Source of the DNA: Eukaryota sp. TZLM1-RC
Taxonomy: Eukaryota; Metamonada: BaSk clade
DNA: 64,000 bases
Direction of reading: 5' to 3'
Assembly (NCBI GenBank): GCA_040285825.1
Contig: JAUPSS010000004.1
Location: 3,018,550 to 3,082,549, forward strand
Below are positions 52,485-62,848 of this stretch, piece by piece. The notes beneath the pieces are model-generated. The model did no database searches. It had not been told where the DNA came from and was given only the letters and a program-made list of their open reading frames with translations. The position numbers and the translations under genes are program-made. The first letter of the stretch is position 1. Each line of letters opens with the position of its first letter.

Positions 52485-54842
52485 ATGCTTAATGTCTTCC
52501 ATCCTACATGGCTTGTAGGTACCTTTACCTACGCTTCCATGGACCTTTCTCCTCTTGGAGACTATTTCGCTCTTGGATGTCACACTCACATCCTCATTGG
52601 CATCATCAATGATTTGAAAAAGGATATCCCAACACCTAAAGAATCTACACCATCTACTAGTCTCATCACCACCACACGTGTGCTCTTTCCTCAAAACGGT
52701 GTTTGTCAGCAAAACCTACACTATGAAGTTAATAAGGTGCGATTCTCCCCAAATGGTCAAACCATTGCTCTTGCCTTGGAAGGTGGAATCCGCACAATGT
52801 CTCGTTCATCTACTGGTTTTCATCGCCCCGAACCCCTACCTAATGGAAGTGCTTCCCAAATTCCCAATTTCTCTGACCTTTCGTGGAATAGTTCATCTAC
52901 CAGAGTAGCAGGTATTGCATTTGATGGTTCAGTGAGTATTTGGAATGTTGAATCAAAATCGTTAATAGCTTCGTGTTCAGTATTCGATACTCCTGCAAAG
53001 TCTGTAAGTTTTCATCCAAGTGAGCTTTACTTGTCAGTTCAATCAGACGAAGCCGGACTTTCCAAAATTTTGGACCTAACAGGTGTCAATGAGCTGTCGG
53101 TCGTTGAAAATCTTCCTATTAAGAGCGAGTTGAAAATACCGTTTCACATTGATGGTGAATTTAAATCAAATGCTGTTGAATCTCTAACTCACGGATTTTC
53201 ACCTGATGGCAAGTACCTTCTCTATGGCAATGCCTACAAGGGAGCATTTGCCATGGTTCTGGTCCACCTCACTAACCCTAACCCTAACCCTGAGGTTGAC
53301 TGGGATGATGACACTAGGGTGAAGTTGTGGTATGGAGTGACTGCACCAGTTACTTGTATTGTTTGGTCTCCCGTCCTCTATGACTTTGACGATGCTAAAG
53401 GTGTTGCTGTCTTCGCATGTGCCACCAAGTATACTGAAGTAATGATTTGTAGAGCTGATCAACCAACCCCGCTATTGAAGATTGAGAAATTAACTTATGT
53501 CTGTGATATGAGCTGGACGGTGGATGGAATGGGATTAAGTTTCTGTTCGGCAGTTGGTCACGTGGGGTTGATTACGTTTGATTGTCTTGATTTTTGGCCT
53601 AGTCCACGTAATCACGGTCGTAATTTAATTGATTGTGAGCGACTGCCTGTCATTACGACCCAATCAAATGTAAGATCGGGGAAAAGATTGTCTAGTTCAA
53701 ATAACGTTGGTAATACTGAGATTCAAATTAAATCAAAAAGGAATCGAAAGGTTTCTCTCACAACAGAAACTGGAACTACTTATTCATCAACTAGTCCTAA
53801 TCATAACCCTAACCCCAAGCCCAACCAGGGGTCCTCAATTAGAATGGTCACTAGGTCTGAATCTCGGTTATCTGCACCCTCCACTAGTGCAGTCTTGGTT
53901 TCCGAAAATGGTGATCTATTAATAGAAGCAAGTGTTTTTAGTTCACAATATAGTTTATTGAAATGCAATTTAAAATCACAAAAATCCTGTGTGTGGAAGT
54001 ATTTAGTTCCCTCAGCTCCCCAATTGTTAAAGAGCTCATCCAATCATATCGCATTAGCTACAGTCGATGGTTGCATTTCCTTTTTCTCAATGAAAGGGCT
54101 TCGCTTACCTCTACCCAGCATTCAGACAAGCGGGGTTTGTTATTTGAATATCAATCAAACTCAAGTTTTTATTGTTTCAATTGACATGTATCTCTTAGTT
54201 TTTGATTTACAAAATTCAAGAGTGGATTCTAGAATTAATATATCATGCTTACTTAGTACAAGGCAATCAGTTTCCGTTGTTGACGTAATCACAGTCAATC
54301 AATCAATTTACGTGACGTTATCTTCGTTTGAATCATTTATGTATAACAAAAATTTAAATTATTGGTCTCGAATAGCGGATGGGTTGCACGTGTTTTCATC
54401 TCTATCAACTGCCATCCCATTATCAACAGCTCAAAAATGCAAGACCTTGGCTGACTTACGGTCAAAATGCGCCCAATCCAAGACTGGAACCAATAATTCC
54501 CCAGAAGTTGAACTACTTGATTCATTGGATTTTGCTTCTTCCCAGCTGTCTAGTTCTCTCTTGTGCTCCAATGGCGAGGAAGTTTGTTTTTGGGCTACTC
54601 ATTTGTGCAAATCTTTAGCTTTATTAAATGATCATTCTCGATTAGGCGGCTTTTTTGATGAGTTGATGAATGATACACCCTTGAACAGAGCTTTTTTAGG
54701 CAAAGCAGGAATATCTATTACTGATTTTGTTAGAGATACCATTAGTTTATTGAGAATGGAATGTACATTAGGCGTTGAGATTTCTGAACTTTTGAAACAA
54801 CTTGAAAACGAACTTGGTGAGATAAATTTACAAATATCTTAA
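52485..54842 (+). CDS. HIRA: HIRA histone chaperone homologue
   Basis: Single 785-residue frame, ATG to TAA, no intron seen. The N-terminus FHPTWLVGTFTYASMDLSPLG matches the KPTW...(V)DIHP start of HIRA. WD40-type blades follow (VNKVRFSPNGQTIALA, FDGSVSIWNVESKSLIA, AKSVSFHPSELYLSVQ, THGFSPDGKYLLY, VTCIVWSPVLYDF). The diagnostic YVCDMSWTVDGMGLSFCSAV resembles the DISWTLNGLGILVCSMDG segment of metazoan HIRA. Residues ~400-465 are a basic, disordered linker (QIKSKRNRKVSLTTE) where the ASF1-binding B domain would lie; this is tentative. Residues ~480-785 form the C-terminal Hira domain (ATVDGCISFFSMKGLRL, LNYWSRIADGL, FWATHLCKSLALLNDHSRL, LLKQLENELGEI). HIRA deposits histone H3.3 with H4, independent of replication. 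It is shorter than human HIRA (about 1,017). LINE array on the left, LINE-G on the right. Confidence 0.9.
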   Translation: MLNVFHPTWLVGTFTYASMDLSPLGDYFALGCHTHILIGIINDLKKDIPTPKESTPSTSLITTTRVLFPQNGVCQQNLHYEVNKVRFSPNGQTIALALEGGIRTMSRSSTGFHRPEPLPNGSASQIPNFSDLSWNSSSTRVAGIAFDGSVSIWNVESKSLIASCSVFDTPAKSVSFHPSELYLSVQSDEAGLSKILDLTGVNELSVVENLPIKSELKIPFHIDGEFKSNAVESLTHGFSPDGKYLLYGNAYKGAFAMVLVHLTNPNPNPEVDWDDDTRVKLWYGVTAPVTCIVWSPVLYDFDDAKGVAVFACATKYTEVMICRADQPTPLLKIEKLTYVCDMSWTVDGMGLSFCSAVGHVGLITFDCLDFWPSPRNHGRNLIDCERLPVITTQSNVRSGKRLSSSNNVGNTEIQIKSKRNRKVSLTTETGTTYSSTSPNHNPNPKPNQGSSIRMVTRSESRLSAPSTSAVLVSENGDLLIEASVFSSQYSLLKCNLKSQKSCVWKYLVPSAPQLLKSSSNHIALATVDGCISFFSMKGLRLPLPSIQTSGVCYLNINQTQVFIVSIDMYLLVFDLQNSRVDSRINISCLLSTRQSVSVVDVITVNQSIYVTLSSFESFMYNKNLNYWSRIADGLHVFSSLSTAIPLSTAQKCKTLADLRSKCAQSKTGTNNSPEVELLDSLDFASSQLSSSLLCSNGEEVCFWATHLCKSLALLNDHSRLGGFFDELMNDTPLNRAFLGKAGISITDFVRDTISLLRMECTLGVEISELLKQLENELGEINLQIS

Positions 54843-55061
54843 TTTTTGTTCTTTTTTGTTTTAATATTTTTGGTCAATTTGAGAGCTTTATGTCAAATTA
54901 AGTTTAACTATCAGTAAAGTTTTAAGAATTATCTATTTAATTAATCTGACGGTAGTAAAATTTAGTAAATTAGAATAAAAAACAATTTATTTACCTTGCA
55001 AAATCTCAACAAAATACAAATACAAGAATTAGATGTTTTTTTCTTCGATATGTCAGTTTCT
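54843..55061. other. HIRA 3' flank
   Basis: AT-rich region after the HIRA stop; AATAAA at about 54,972 could serve polyadenylation. No other feature. Confidence 0.4.
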
Positions 55062-57730
55062 TCTCCGTTTTCGTTTATGTTCGTCTTGGCTCGGTCAAAA
55101 GAGATAATCCCGCTTTCGCAAATTGTTTGTTAAATGCCCAAAACAGTTCCTCTTCGTGTTTAATTACCCAGATTCCTCAAATTTATGGTCTTCTTTTAGA
55201 TGATACCACATTTTCTTCTACAATGCGCCTTCGTTGTTTTATTTGGCCTGATAACGTGCCCCATAATTTGATTTGTAAATGTGGATTAAGAATTTCTTCA
55301 AATCATCTGTTTAACTGTAAACATTTGATTACTTTCCGATCAAAAGTTCATGATGCAGTAAGAGAACAACTTTATTGTATGTCAAAGTCACACAGAATTG
55401 TTTCCTATTTCGAACCTTTACTCTCTCGCTTGGTTGATGAAGATACTTTGAATTCTTTTGGTCGTAACAGAGGTGATTTAATGCTTGAAGGACTTGATGG
55501 GACCACTATCATTACTGATGTGAGATCAATTGATGTGTGTAATAATTCTTTCATACCATCAGCTCAGTCAAAATACAGGAATCCGCTGTATGTTACTCAA
55601 AATTCTAAAAAAATTTCCATATATTTTTATTTATTCCAGCAAAAACAAATTATACGACAAGGTTAAAATTATATGTCTTCATAACCCAAATCAGCCAAGA
55701 AGAATTGACTGGAGGTTCTTCTTTCATCAACGCGTCCAAGAGATAACAAAGCTGAAGATAATAAGGGAACAACACCTTTGAAAATTGAAAATACAATTCT
55801 GTTTTGCCAAAAATTCTTGTCAAAAACTCTTCCAAGACGTTGTTTCACAATTTCAACAAAATCATCCAGAAAAGATAAAGCAAGAGATCCAAGCGTTCCA
55901 TGAAGGGAAACTGCAAATGGACAGAGGACATAATGAGTATGCGATTCTACATTCAAGGATAACAATTTTGCTTTATATTTGTCAATTTTGGCTTTTTCGG
56001 AAACAGTTAAGGGGTCCCTATATTTTGATTGAGCCATTGGAATAAAAGAATCATTACAGACATCAGTGGATCTCACATCTGTAATAATGGTAGTACCAAG
56101 ACCTTCAAGCATTAAATCACCTCTATTTCGACCAAACGAATTCACAGTATCTTCATCAACCAAACGGGAAAGTAGTGGTTCTAAATAGGAAACAATTCTA
56201 TGTGATTTTGATATACAATAAAGTTGATCTCTTACCGCATCATGAACTTTTGATCGGAAAGTAATAAAATGTTTACAATTGAATAAATGATTTGGAGAAA
56301 TTTTTGATCCGCATTTACAAATCAAATTATAGGGCACGTTATCAGGCCAAATAAGACAACGAAGGCGCATTGTACAAGAAAATTCCGTATCATTTAAAAG
56401 AAGACCATAAATTTGAGGAATCTGAGTAATTAAACACAAAGAGGAACTGTTTTGGACATCTAAAAAAAATTGCGAAAGCGGGATTATCTTTTTTAGCCGA
56501 GCCAAGACGAACATTAAAATCAAAGCCTTCAAAAATTATGGTTAACTTTTGTTGCAATTTTTTAACGCAATACCTCAAATTAACTAGTGTTCTAGATGGT
56601 ATTTTTTGCACATTGTCGGGAAAACAATTACTCCAAATTCCAGAGGGCAAACAATCAAGAGCATTTTGTAGGTCTCTAAGAAAATTAATGCTTGTAAAAT
56701 TCAATCAATCATCATCATTGGGAAAACGGTTGCAAAATTCAAAAACAAAATTTTTCCCTCCACCAAGAAAAGCAGCCTGACAGAGAATAGACGATTAAGT
56801 GAAATTAATTCCACCAAAATTTGATGATGAAAATACATGACTTCGAATTAGTTCAGGATTGACATCAATCAAAGATGCAAAAAATTTTGTTCTCAAATAG
56901 TTAAAATAGCGGCAAAACTCACGTGAAATATCAGGAGATGTTGTTCTTCAAATGTGAGTAATTTTACCGGAGTAGCAAATTTTTAAGATAAAAAACTTAA
57001 TCTGTTTCTCAATTTCAAATCACGAAATTGTGTCAAGTTCAAAAACCGAATTTCATTAAAAGATTATTCAATTCTTCAGTAATCTTTGGAACATTTCCAA
57101 GCCAGCATCCTAGGAAACGAAATGCATCTGAGGAATAGTTAAGAAAAGGAATTTCAACACCATCAATGGTTAATCTATGTTTTACATTTCCTATGAGGAG
57201 ACATTTGTCGGCATTAAGCAAAAGACTAATAGCTCTGTAATACAGTGAGGCTTCAGAAGCAATTTCATTTAAAACATTCTTGGGCCATTACTCTTTTGTT
57301 TAGCAATTCACCAGTCTTTGATTCATTTCAGTAATCGTTATCCGCTGTTGAAAATAGTAGGATACATGGATGATATCTCAATTATTGGTCCATTAAATGT
57401 TTTAAATGAAATTCTAAAATTGATAAATATAAAGCAAAGTTGCTCTTCTTGAATGCTGAATCCCACACTCAATATGTCCTTTGTACATTTGCTTTTTCCC
57501 TACATGGTACGCATGGGCCACTTGCGTTATCTTCCTTGGATGTTTTTGTTGAAATTGTGAAAAAACGTACAAAAGGAATTTTTGACAAAACGTTTTGGCA
57601 GAACAGAATTGTATTTTCAATTTTTGAAGGTGTTCTCCCCTTATTGCCTTCTAATTTTTTATCTCTTGGTCGTTTTCCTGAACGAAAAACTTTCAGTCAA
57701 TTCTTTTTTGCTGATTTTTAATAAAATTAA
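55062..57730 (+). pseudogene. LINE-G 3' half interrupted by another LINE-G
   Basis: Host LINE-G at 55,062-55,610 encodes NPAFANCLLNAQNSSSSCLI, QIPQIYGLLL, CCHC finger CKCGLRISSNHLFNC, KVHDAVREQLYCMS and RLE core RGDLMLEGLDGTTIITDVRS, open 55,127-55,610. It resumes at 57,409-57,730 with KIDKYKAKLLFLNAESHTQY to the end FFADF. The two halves become contiguous when 55,611-57,408 and one copy of AAATTCTAAAA are removed. Confidence 0.82.
55611..57408 (-). mobile_element. LINE-G insertion with 5' inversion and TSD
   Basis: Flanked by an 11-bp duplication AAATTCTAAAA (55,600-55,610, 57,409-57,419). From 55,611 to 57,278 it reads on the minus strand: 3' UTR, C-terminus (open 55,669-56,532, with CCHC finger CKCGSKISPNHLFNC and RLE core RGDLMLEGLGTTIITDV), then thumb and post-YMDD region up to VLNEIASEA. 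From 57,279 to 57,408 the immediately upstream part of the element (LGPLLFCLAIHQSL ... GYMDDISIIGPLNVLNE) is present in the opposite orientation. That is the classic twin-priming product. Frameshifts also affect the minus-strand part. Confidence 0.85.
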
Positions 57731-57734
57731 ATAT

Positions 57735-58550
57735 TTTTTGAACATGCATACTTAATTAAATTAATCCATAACTAATGAAAACGAATATCATTGAGCCAAG
57801 ATTTCTTCTACAAAATGTTGATCTGCTTGCTGTCTAGCTAAAGCTTCTTTTATTCGATTGAAAAACCGAGGTAATCTATTAATAATGGCAAATTGAATCC
57901 GAGAACGCCATAAAAAAATATCAAATCTTTTCATTGTTTTTACTTGAACCATTTTTTTAAAGTCATTCATGAAAGTTTCTATTTCAATTGATAATCTTCC
58001 GTTTATCGAAAATGGGAAAGAAATAAAACTAGTTGTGTATTTCCACCAGCATTAGCTTCTTCAATAGCTTTATCATATTTTCTATGTTTTTCTTTTGCTT
58101 TAAAATCAAGAGCATTCACAGGATTAAGTTTTCTTCTGTGAACCAAAGTAGCATTTGCAACATTACATGAGACAAAGTCAACAACAGCTTCAGAGTTATC
58201 AATCCAATAACAGTATACATCACCTCTATCATCAGAGCCAAAATTATCCAGAGAAGGTGTTTCCTTCAGCAGAGGCTCTTTGATACACGATATTCTTGCA
58301 GTTTGTGCCATATTGAAAACAGTGTCTCTAACAGCATCATGTAATGAAGAACGATAAGTTATCAATTTAGAACAATTCAATTAGAAAATGGCGCAAAGTG
58401 AGTTGAGGTGAATTCGAACAAATACATTTTTCTTTTGATAATAATTTATTAATGGGGATATTCAAATATGATCTCATTTTTGTTACAAATGCTTCATTAG
58501 TGACACACAATCCAAATCTTCGTGGTACAATGGTTACAAAAAGTGAAGAA
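57735..58550 (-). pseudogene. LINE-A 3' end
   Basis: Minus-strand LINE-A from VTIVPRRFGLC...EAFVTKMRSYLNIPIN through the finger (CICSNSPQLTLRH), frame 58,003-58,380 (LHDAVRDTVFNMAQTARI, RLE core RGDVYCYWIDNSEAVVDFV) and frame 57,788-57,970 (to the VEEILAQ end). A base lost at about 58,022 and a TAA within the CCHC finger break the frame. Confidence 0.82.
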
Positions 58551-58995
58551 TCTCATGACTCATTTTCACAAACAAGAAGGCCGTAAATGTTGAGAATTTG
58601 GGAGATTAGGCAACATGAGCAACTGTCTTCAAGATCAATCAAAAAGTTTGCAAAAACGGGATTTTTTTCTTTAGCCAAGCTAAGACGTACATTATAATCC
58701 AGGTTTTCTGAAAATTTTAAAATTTCTTTCTGCAATTTTGCAAAAGTCAGTGGTAAGGAGAGCAAGTTTCTTGAGGGAAATTCCACAAGATCAGAAAGAA
58801 AACATTTTGACCATATATTTGGTGAAAGAGTTTCAATTTCCTGTTGCAAAGAAATAAGAAAAGAGCTGCCACAGTTTTTAATGAGATCAATTTTTTCTGG
58901 AAAGCGCTTCATAAATTCAAAAATAAAATTTTTACTTCCTCCAATGAAGGCAGCTTTACAAAGGTAGCTTGATTTATGAAAATCAACACCACCAA
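58551..58995 (-). mobile_element. LINE-H fragment, pre-finger region
   Basis: Minus-strand frame (58,553 upward) with FGGVDFHKSSYLCKAAFIGG, KNFIFEFMKRFPEKIDLI, LSPNIWSKCFLSDLVEFPSR, LDYNVRLSLAKEKNPVFANF and LISQILNIYGLL. It has the layout of the other families but distinct residues throughout, so I treat it as a separate family known only from this piece. Confidence 0.65.
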
Positions 58996-59454
58996 AATAT
59001 TTTTTTTCTAATATTTTTTTTGAAACGCAAACAAAACAACAGAAAGCCAAACTCAAATTACAGGAGCTAATTGCCATTTATTTTGTTCCCAAAAATTACA
59101 AAAAATAGCGCTCCCAAATAATAGTGTTAATGATTCACAATAGAATCTAGCTTTCTACTTTGATGCATACTCTGCTAGTATAATTTTTCTGTCGAATGTT
59201 CATGTTCAAACTTTTGATTAACTTGAATTTCATTCGTTTTATGTATAAACTTCTTATACGCACTAATTTATTTCGGAAATATAAATAGATTTTACGCAGG
59301 TAATCAATTTATTTTCCTGATCACTGTTTCATTCTCAATAGATTTACTACCAAAATAGGGAAAAACATCAAATTTTTTACCTTACAAATAAATAATGAAA
59401 TAGTTTTTATTTTGGTTGAATTCATAAATTTTTCCAAAAAAAATAGTGGGTGCA
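58996..59454. other. AT-rich spacer, no feature recognised
   Basis: No open frame, RNA gene or LINE similarity was recognised in this stretch. It ends at a degraded LINE 3' remnant. Confidence 0.45.
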
Positions 59455-59506
59455 CATTTGATTTCCTGACCTGGAAGAACAAAATTGTGTTTTCGCTATT
59501 TAAAGG

Positions 59507-62500
59507 TTTTTTTTTCTTCCTTCCTCTACATATAACCGTTTAACTTAAAACCTGCCTGAACCGCGATCATTGCTTCTATTCTTTCTTGTTGATGCCTGAA
59601 TCAGTTTCTGATTCTAATGGAGTCAAAAGAAAGAACGATAGACAACAAGATGCTCAATACGTCCTTTCCATTTCTCCTCCACAACCTCTTCTCTCTTCAT
59701 TTTTGGACAAAAAAAATTCTGATCAAGAATTGTTAGAAAATCACGATGAAAACAAAGTTTGTTCAAAAACAAAGCCACGCTCCTACAGATGCTCAAAGTG
59801 TCAACAACAAGGACATAATGCTCGAACATGCCCCAATGTTGGAAAAAATGATGTGGCAAATTCTGAAACAAAATGTAAAAGAAAATTTATTAGAAGACAA
59901 GAGTCTAAGGTAGAACCCATAAATGATGCTCCACAAGTTGTTGCAAAACCAGTTAGCAATCGATTGAAGCACAAAACTTGCAACAATTGTGGTATTTCTT
60001 TTAGAAACAATGCAAAAGGAAAAACTTCTGATCGATGCTTGAAATGCCGCATAGTTGATAACTACCATCCTCCCATAAGAATACCTCAAGAAATTCATCC
60101 GACCAAATGCAATGAATTTGCTTTCGTTTTTCAAAGATTTTTGGATCAATTATGTAAAAGAAAGTATGCTATCAATATTATTTGGGAATTTTTTGGTTCT
60201 TTTTGTCCTCCTTTTGAACAAAATTTCGTAAATAATGCCGAAGATTTAACTAATATAGCACCGAGAAATCAGTCATCCGAGAAATTAAGTAAAATTTTTG
60301 AAGACAAATGCTTTGACAACAAATGGTCCAAGGCTTTGTCAGCTTTAAGTCCCGGAGTTAAAGCACCTAACAATGAAAATACAATAGATAAACTAAAAAT
60401 ACTTCATCCTTATGAAGACCCTATAATGGATCAAAAATTTTACGGCACATACTGGGAAAATTATCCATTGATGCCAGCAGAAGTTTTTTCGGTGATCAAA
60501 AAGAGACCACGCGGTAAGTCTGCCGGACTTTCTGGTATTACTATTGATCATGTAAAAGCCGCAATTATTTCTTCAGAGGATTGTCTTGTTTTATTAACCA
60601 AATTTTTCAACAAAATATTGTCTGGTCAACTCAAATACCCAGAAGAATTAAGAAGTTCTCGTTTGACTGCACTTGTCAAAAATTCAAAAATGGATGTTCG
60701 TCCTATTGCAGTCTCTGAGAGCTTACACAATATTTTTTCTGCGTGTTGCTTAAGCAGGTTCAATGAGAAAGCAAAACAAATTTTATTACCCTTTCAATAT
60801 GGTATTAATACCACAGATGGAGTCTCTTCAGCGATATTTGCTACTGATGTTTTATTTCACCAAAATGAATCCAATGTTTGTATGTCATTGGATTTTAGTA
60901 ATGCTTTTAATTCACTAAGTCGTGGCAGTATCCATGGTGCTCTATTGCAATATATGCCGGAATTAATACCGTATTTTCAATCAACATATTGCACATATTC
61001 TAATTTACATTTTGGTAATAACATTTTGAGTTCATCAAGTGGTGTAAAGCAAGGAGATCCGTTAGGACCTCTTTTGTTTTGTTTGGCCATTCATCCTATT
61101 TTACTGCAAATTCAAGAGATGTTTCCTTCACTAAAAATGATTGCATATATGGATGATGTTGTGCTTATTGGTGATTTAAATATTGTGAAACAAGCAACTG
61201 TATGTTTTAAAGAATTATTTACCAAAATTGGTCTCCGACTTAATTTACTTAAATGTGTTTTGTTATCGAATTCTCCAGTTTCCACAATAGTTGATGGTAT
61301 TGAAATTCAAGCCAAATTATATTCAATTGATGCTTTTCGTCATTTGGGTTCGTTTTTAGGAAATAATGACGAAATTACCAAAAAATTGTTTGAAAAGTTG
61401 AACTCAATTTCTGACAAAATTGACCGAATGATGAATTTAGATATACAAAAACACATCAAATTTACCATTATAAGACTGTGTTTTAGTTCTAATTTTAATC
61501 ATATACTTCGATCTACAAATCCTCTCGTCACTAGACCTTTGGCTCAGAAGTTTAATGAATTACGTGCAAAAGTTCTGTCTCAATTACTGGGATGTAAAAT
61601 GTTCCAAATTCCAGATCATGCTTACCTTAGTCCACATTATGGCGGTTTAGGGTGGACGAAGGCTTCTATTCTTACCTCGTGTGCTTTTGTTGGAGGATGC
61701 AGAAATGCAATCTTTGAGTTTTCCGAAAGATTTGCAGATTGGGAAGATTTATTGATGGCAACGCAAAGTTCCACTGTTTTTGCATTAAATGAAGAAATTT
61801 CAAAAAATGATGCAGAAAAATGGGGTCGATGCTTTCCCCAATCATCCAATGGCAATATTCCAGAAAAAAATGTTTTAAATTTGAAGTACACTCTTCGAAC
61901 ATTACAGAAACGATTGACTGGAATGTATGAAACAGATCTTTATAATAATATATGCAGCTCGGCTGTTTTAAATCAAGATCTTCACTCATTGTTACTGGAA
62001 AAGGGTGTTTGTGAAAACAAGTCATCAGATTCTTCACTTTTTGTAACCATTGTACCACGAAGATTTGGATTGTGTGCCACTAATGAAGCTTTTGTAACAA
62101 AAATGAGATTGTATTTGAATATCCCCATTAATCAATTATTATCAAAAGAAAAATGTATTTGTTCGAATTCACCTCAACTCACTTTGCGCCATGCTCTGAA
62201 TTGCTCTAAATTGAAAACTTATCGTTCTTCATTACATGATCCTGTTAGAGACACTGTTTTCAATATGGCACAAACTGCAAGAATATCGTGTATCAAAGAG
62301 CCCCTGCTGAAGGAAACACTTTCTCTAAATATTTTTGGTTCTGATGATAGAGGTGATGTATACTGTGATTGGATTGATAATTCTGAAGCTGTTGTTGACT
62401 TTGTCTCATGTAATGTTGCAAATGATACTTTGGTTCACAGAAGGAAACTTAATCATGTGGCTGATCTTGATTTTAAAGCAAAAGAGAAACATAGAAAATA

Positions 62501-62848
62501 TAATAAAGATATTGAAGAGGCTAATGCCGATAGAAATACACAGCTGGTTTTTATTGCTTTCCCATTTTCGATAAATGGAAGATTATCAGATGAAGCAGAA
62601 ACTTTTTTGAATGACTTCCAAAAAATGGTGCAAGAAAAAACAATGAAAAGATTTGATATTTTTTTATGGCGTTCACGGATTCAATTTGCCATTATTAATA
62701 GATTACCTCGGTTTTTCAATCGAATAAGAGAAGCTTTAGCTAGACAGCAAGCAGATCAACATTTTGTAGAAGAAATCTTGGCTCAATGATTGTCGTCCCA
62801 TTAGTTATGAGTTAATTTAATTAAGTGTGCAAATTCAATAAATACATT
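59507..62848 (+). mobile_element. Intact full-length LINE-A (RLE-type non-LTR retrotransposon)
   Basis: A 3.34-kb element between perfect 11-bp duplications CTATTTAAAGG (59,496-59,506, 62,849-62,859). It has a T/C-rich 5' end (TTTTTTTTTTCTTCCTTCC), an ~85-bp 5' UTR, one long ORF and a 59-bp 3' UTR ending AATAAATACATT with no poly(A). At least six other LINE-A 3' ends in the window share that 3' terminus. An undamaged ORF plus a perfect TSD suggests recent insertion and possible activity. Confidence 0.92.
59592..62789 (+). CDS. LINE-A polyprotein: zinc knuckle, reverse transcriptase, RLE endonuclease
   Basis: A 1,065-residue protein. The first ATG in frame gives MPESVSDSNG, the start shared with the copy at 34,311. 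Domains: CX2CX4HX4C knuckle (Cys67, Cys70, His75, Cys80), nucleic-acid binding; CX2C...CX2C module (130, 133, 149, 152); RT fingers (GKSAGLSGITIDH, ~308-320; RPIAVSES, ~370); motif A with Asp434 (SLDFSNAFNS); motif B VKQGDPLGPLLF (~485-496); YMDD 519-522; thumb (~600-700); CCHC finger Cys855, Cys857, His867, Cys871; LHDPVRDTVF; RLE core RGD with Asp922 and VVDFV with Asp936 (Asp-X13-Asp); Lys-rich downstream helix (KAKEKHRKY). In this class the RLE nicks the target and the RT copies the RNA from that 3' end. Whether it belongs to the R4, CRE or a related clade needs a tree. All catalytic residues are present. Confidence 0.93.
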   Translation: MPESVSDSNGVKRKNDRQQDAQYVLSISPPQPLLSSFLDKKNSDQELLENHDENKVCSKTKPRSYRCSKCQQQGHNARTCPNVGKNDVANSETKCKRKFIRRQESKVEPINDAPQVVAKPVSNRLKHKTCNNCGISFRNNAKGKTSDRCLKCRIVDNYHPPIRIPQEIHPTKCNEFAFVFQRFLDQLCKRKYAINIIWEFFGSFCPPFEQNFVNNAEDLTNIAPRNQSSEKLSKIFEDKCFDNKWSKALSALSPGVKAPNNENTIDKLKILHPYEDPIMDQKFYGTYWENYPLMPAEVFSVIKKRPRGKSAGLSGITIDHVKAAIISSEDCLVLLTKFFNKILSGQLKYPEELRSSRLTALVKNSKMDVRPIAVSESLHNIFSACCLSRFNEKAKQILLPFQYGINTTDGVSSAIFATDVLFHQNESNVCMSLDFSNAFNSLSRGSIHGALLQYMPELIPYFQSTYCTYSNLHFGNNILSSSSGVKQGDPLGPLLFCLAIHPILLQIQEMFPSLKMIAYMDDVVLIGDLNIVKQATVCFKELFTKIGLRLNLLKCVLLSNSPVSTIVDGIEIQAKLYSIDAFRHLGSFLGNNDEITKKLFEKLNSISDKIDRMMNLDIQKHIKFTIIRLCFSSNFNHILRSTNPLVTRPLAQKFNELRAKVLSQLLGCKMFQIPDHAYLSPHYGGLGWTKASILTSCAFVGGCRNAIFEFSERFADWEDLLMATQSSTVFALNEEISKNDAEKWGRCFPQSSNGNIPEKNVLNLKYTLRTLQKRLTGMYETDLYNNICSSAVLNQDLHSLLLEKGVCENKSSDSSLFVTIVPRRFGLCATNEAFVTKMRLYLNIPINQLLSKEKCICSNSPQLTLRHALNCSKLKTYRSSLHDPVRDTVFNMAQTARISCIKEPLLKETLSLNIFGSDDRGDVYCDWIDNSEAVVDFVSCNVANDTLVHRRKLNHVADLDFKAKEKHRKYNKDIEEANADRNTQLVFIAFPFSINGRLSDEAETFLNDFQKMVQEKTMKRFDIFLWRSRIQFAIINRLPRFFNRIREALARQQADQHFVEEILAQ

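Noticed and set aside
53272-53291. Chromosome end or telomere
   Set aside because: Only about three units, in frame inside a conserved protein, with coding sequence on both sides.
59592-62789. Possible apurinic-type (APE) LINE such as L1 or Jockey
   Set aside because: No N-terminal exonuclease-endonuclease-phosphatase domain is present; the C-terminal CCHC plus Asp-X13-Asp arrangement is RLE-type.
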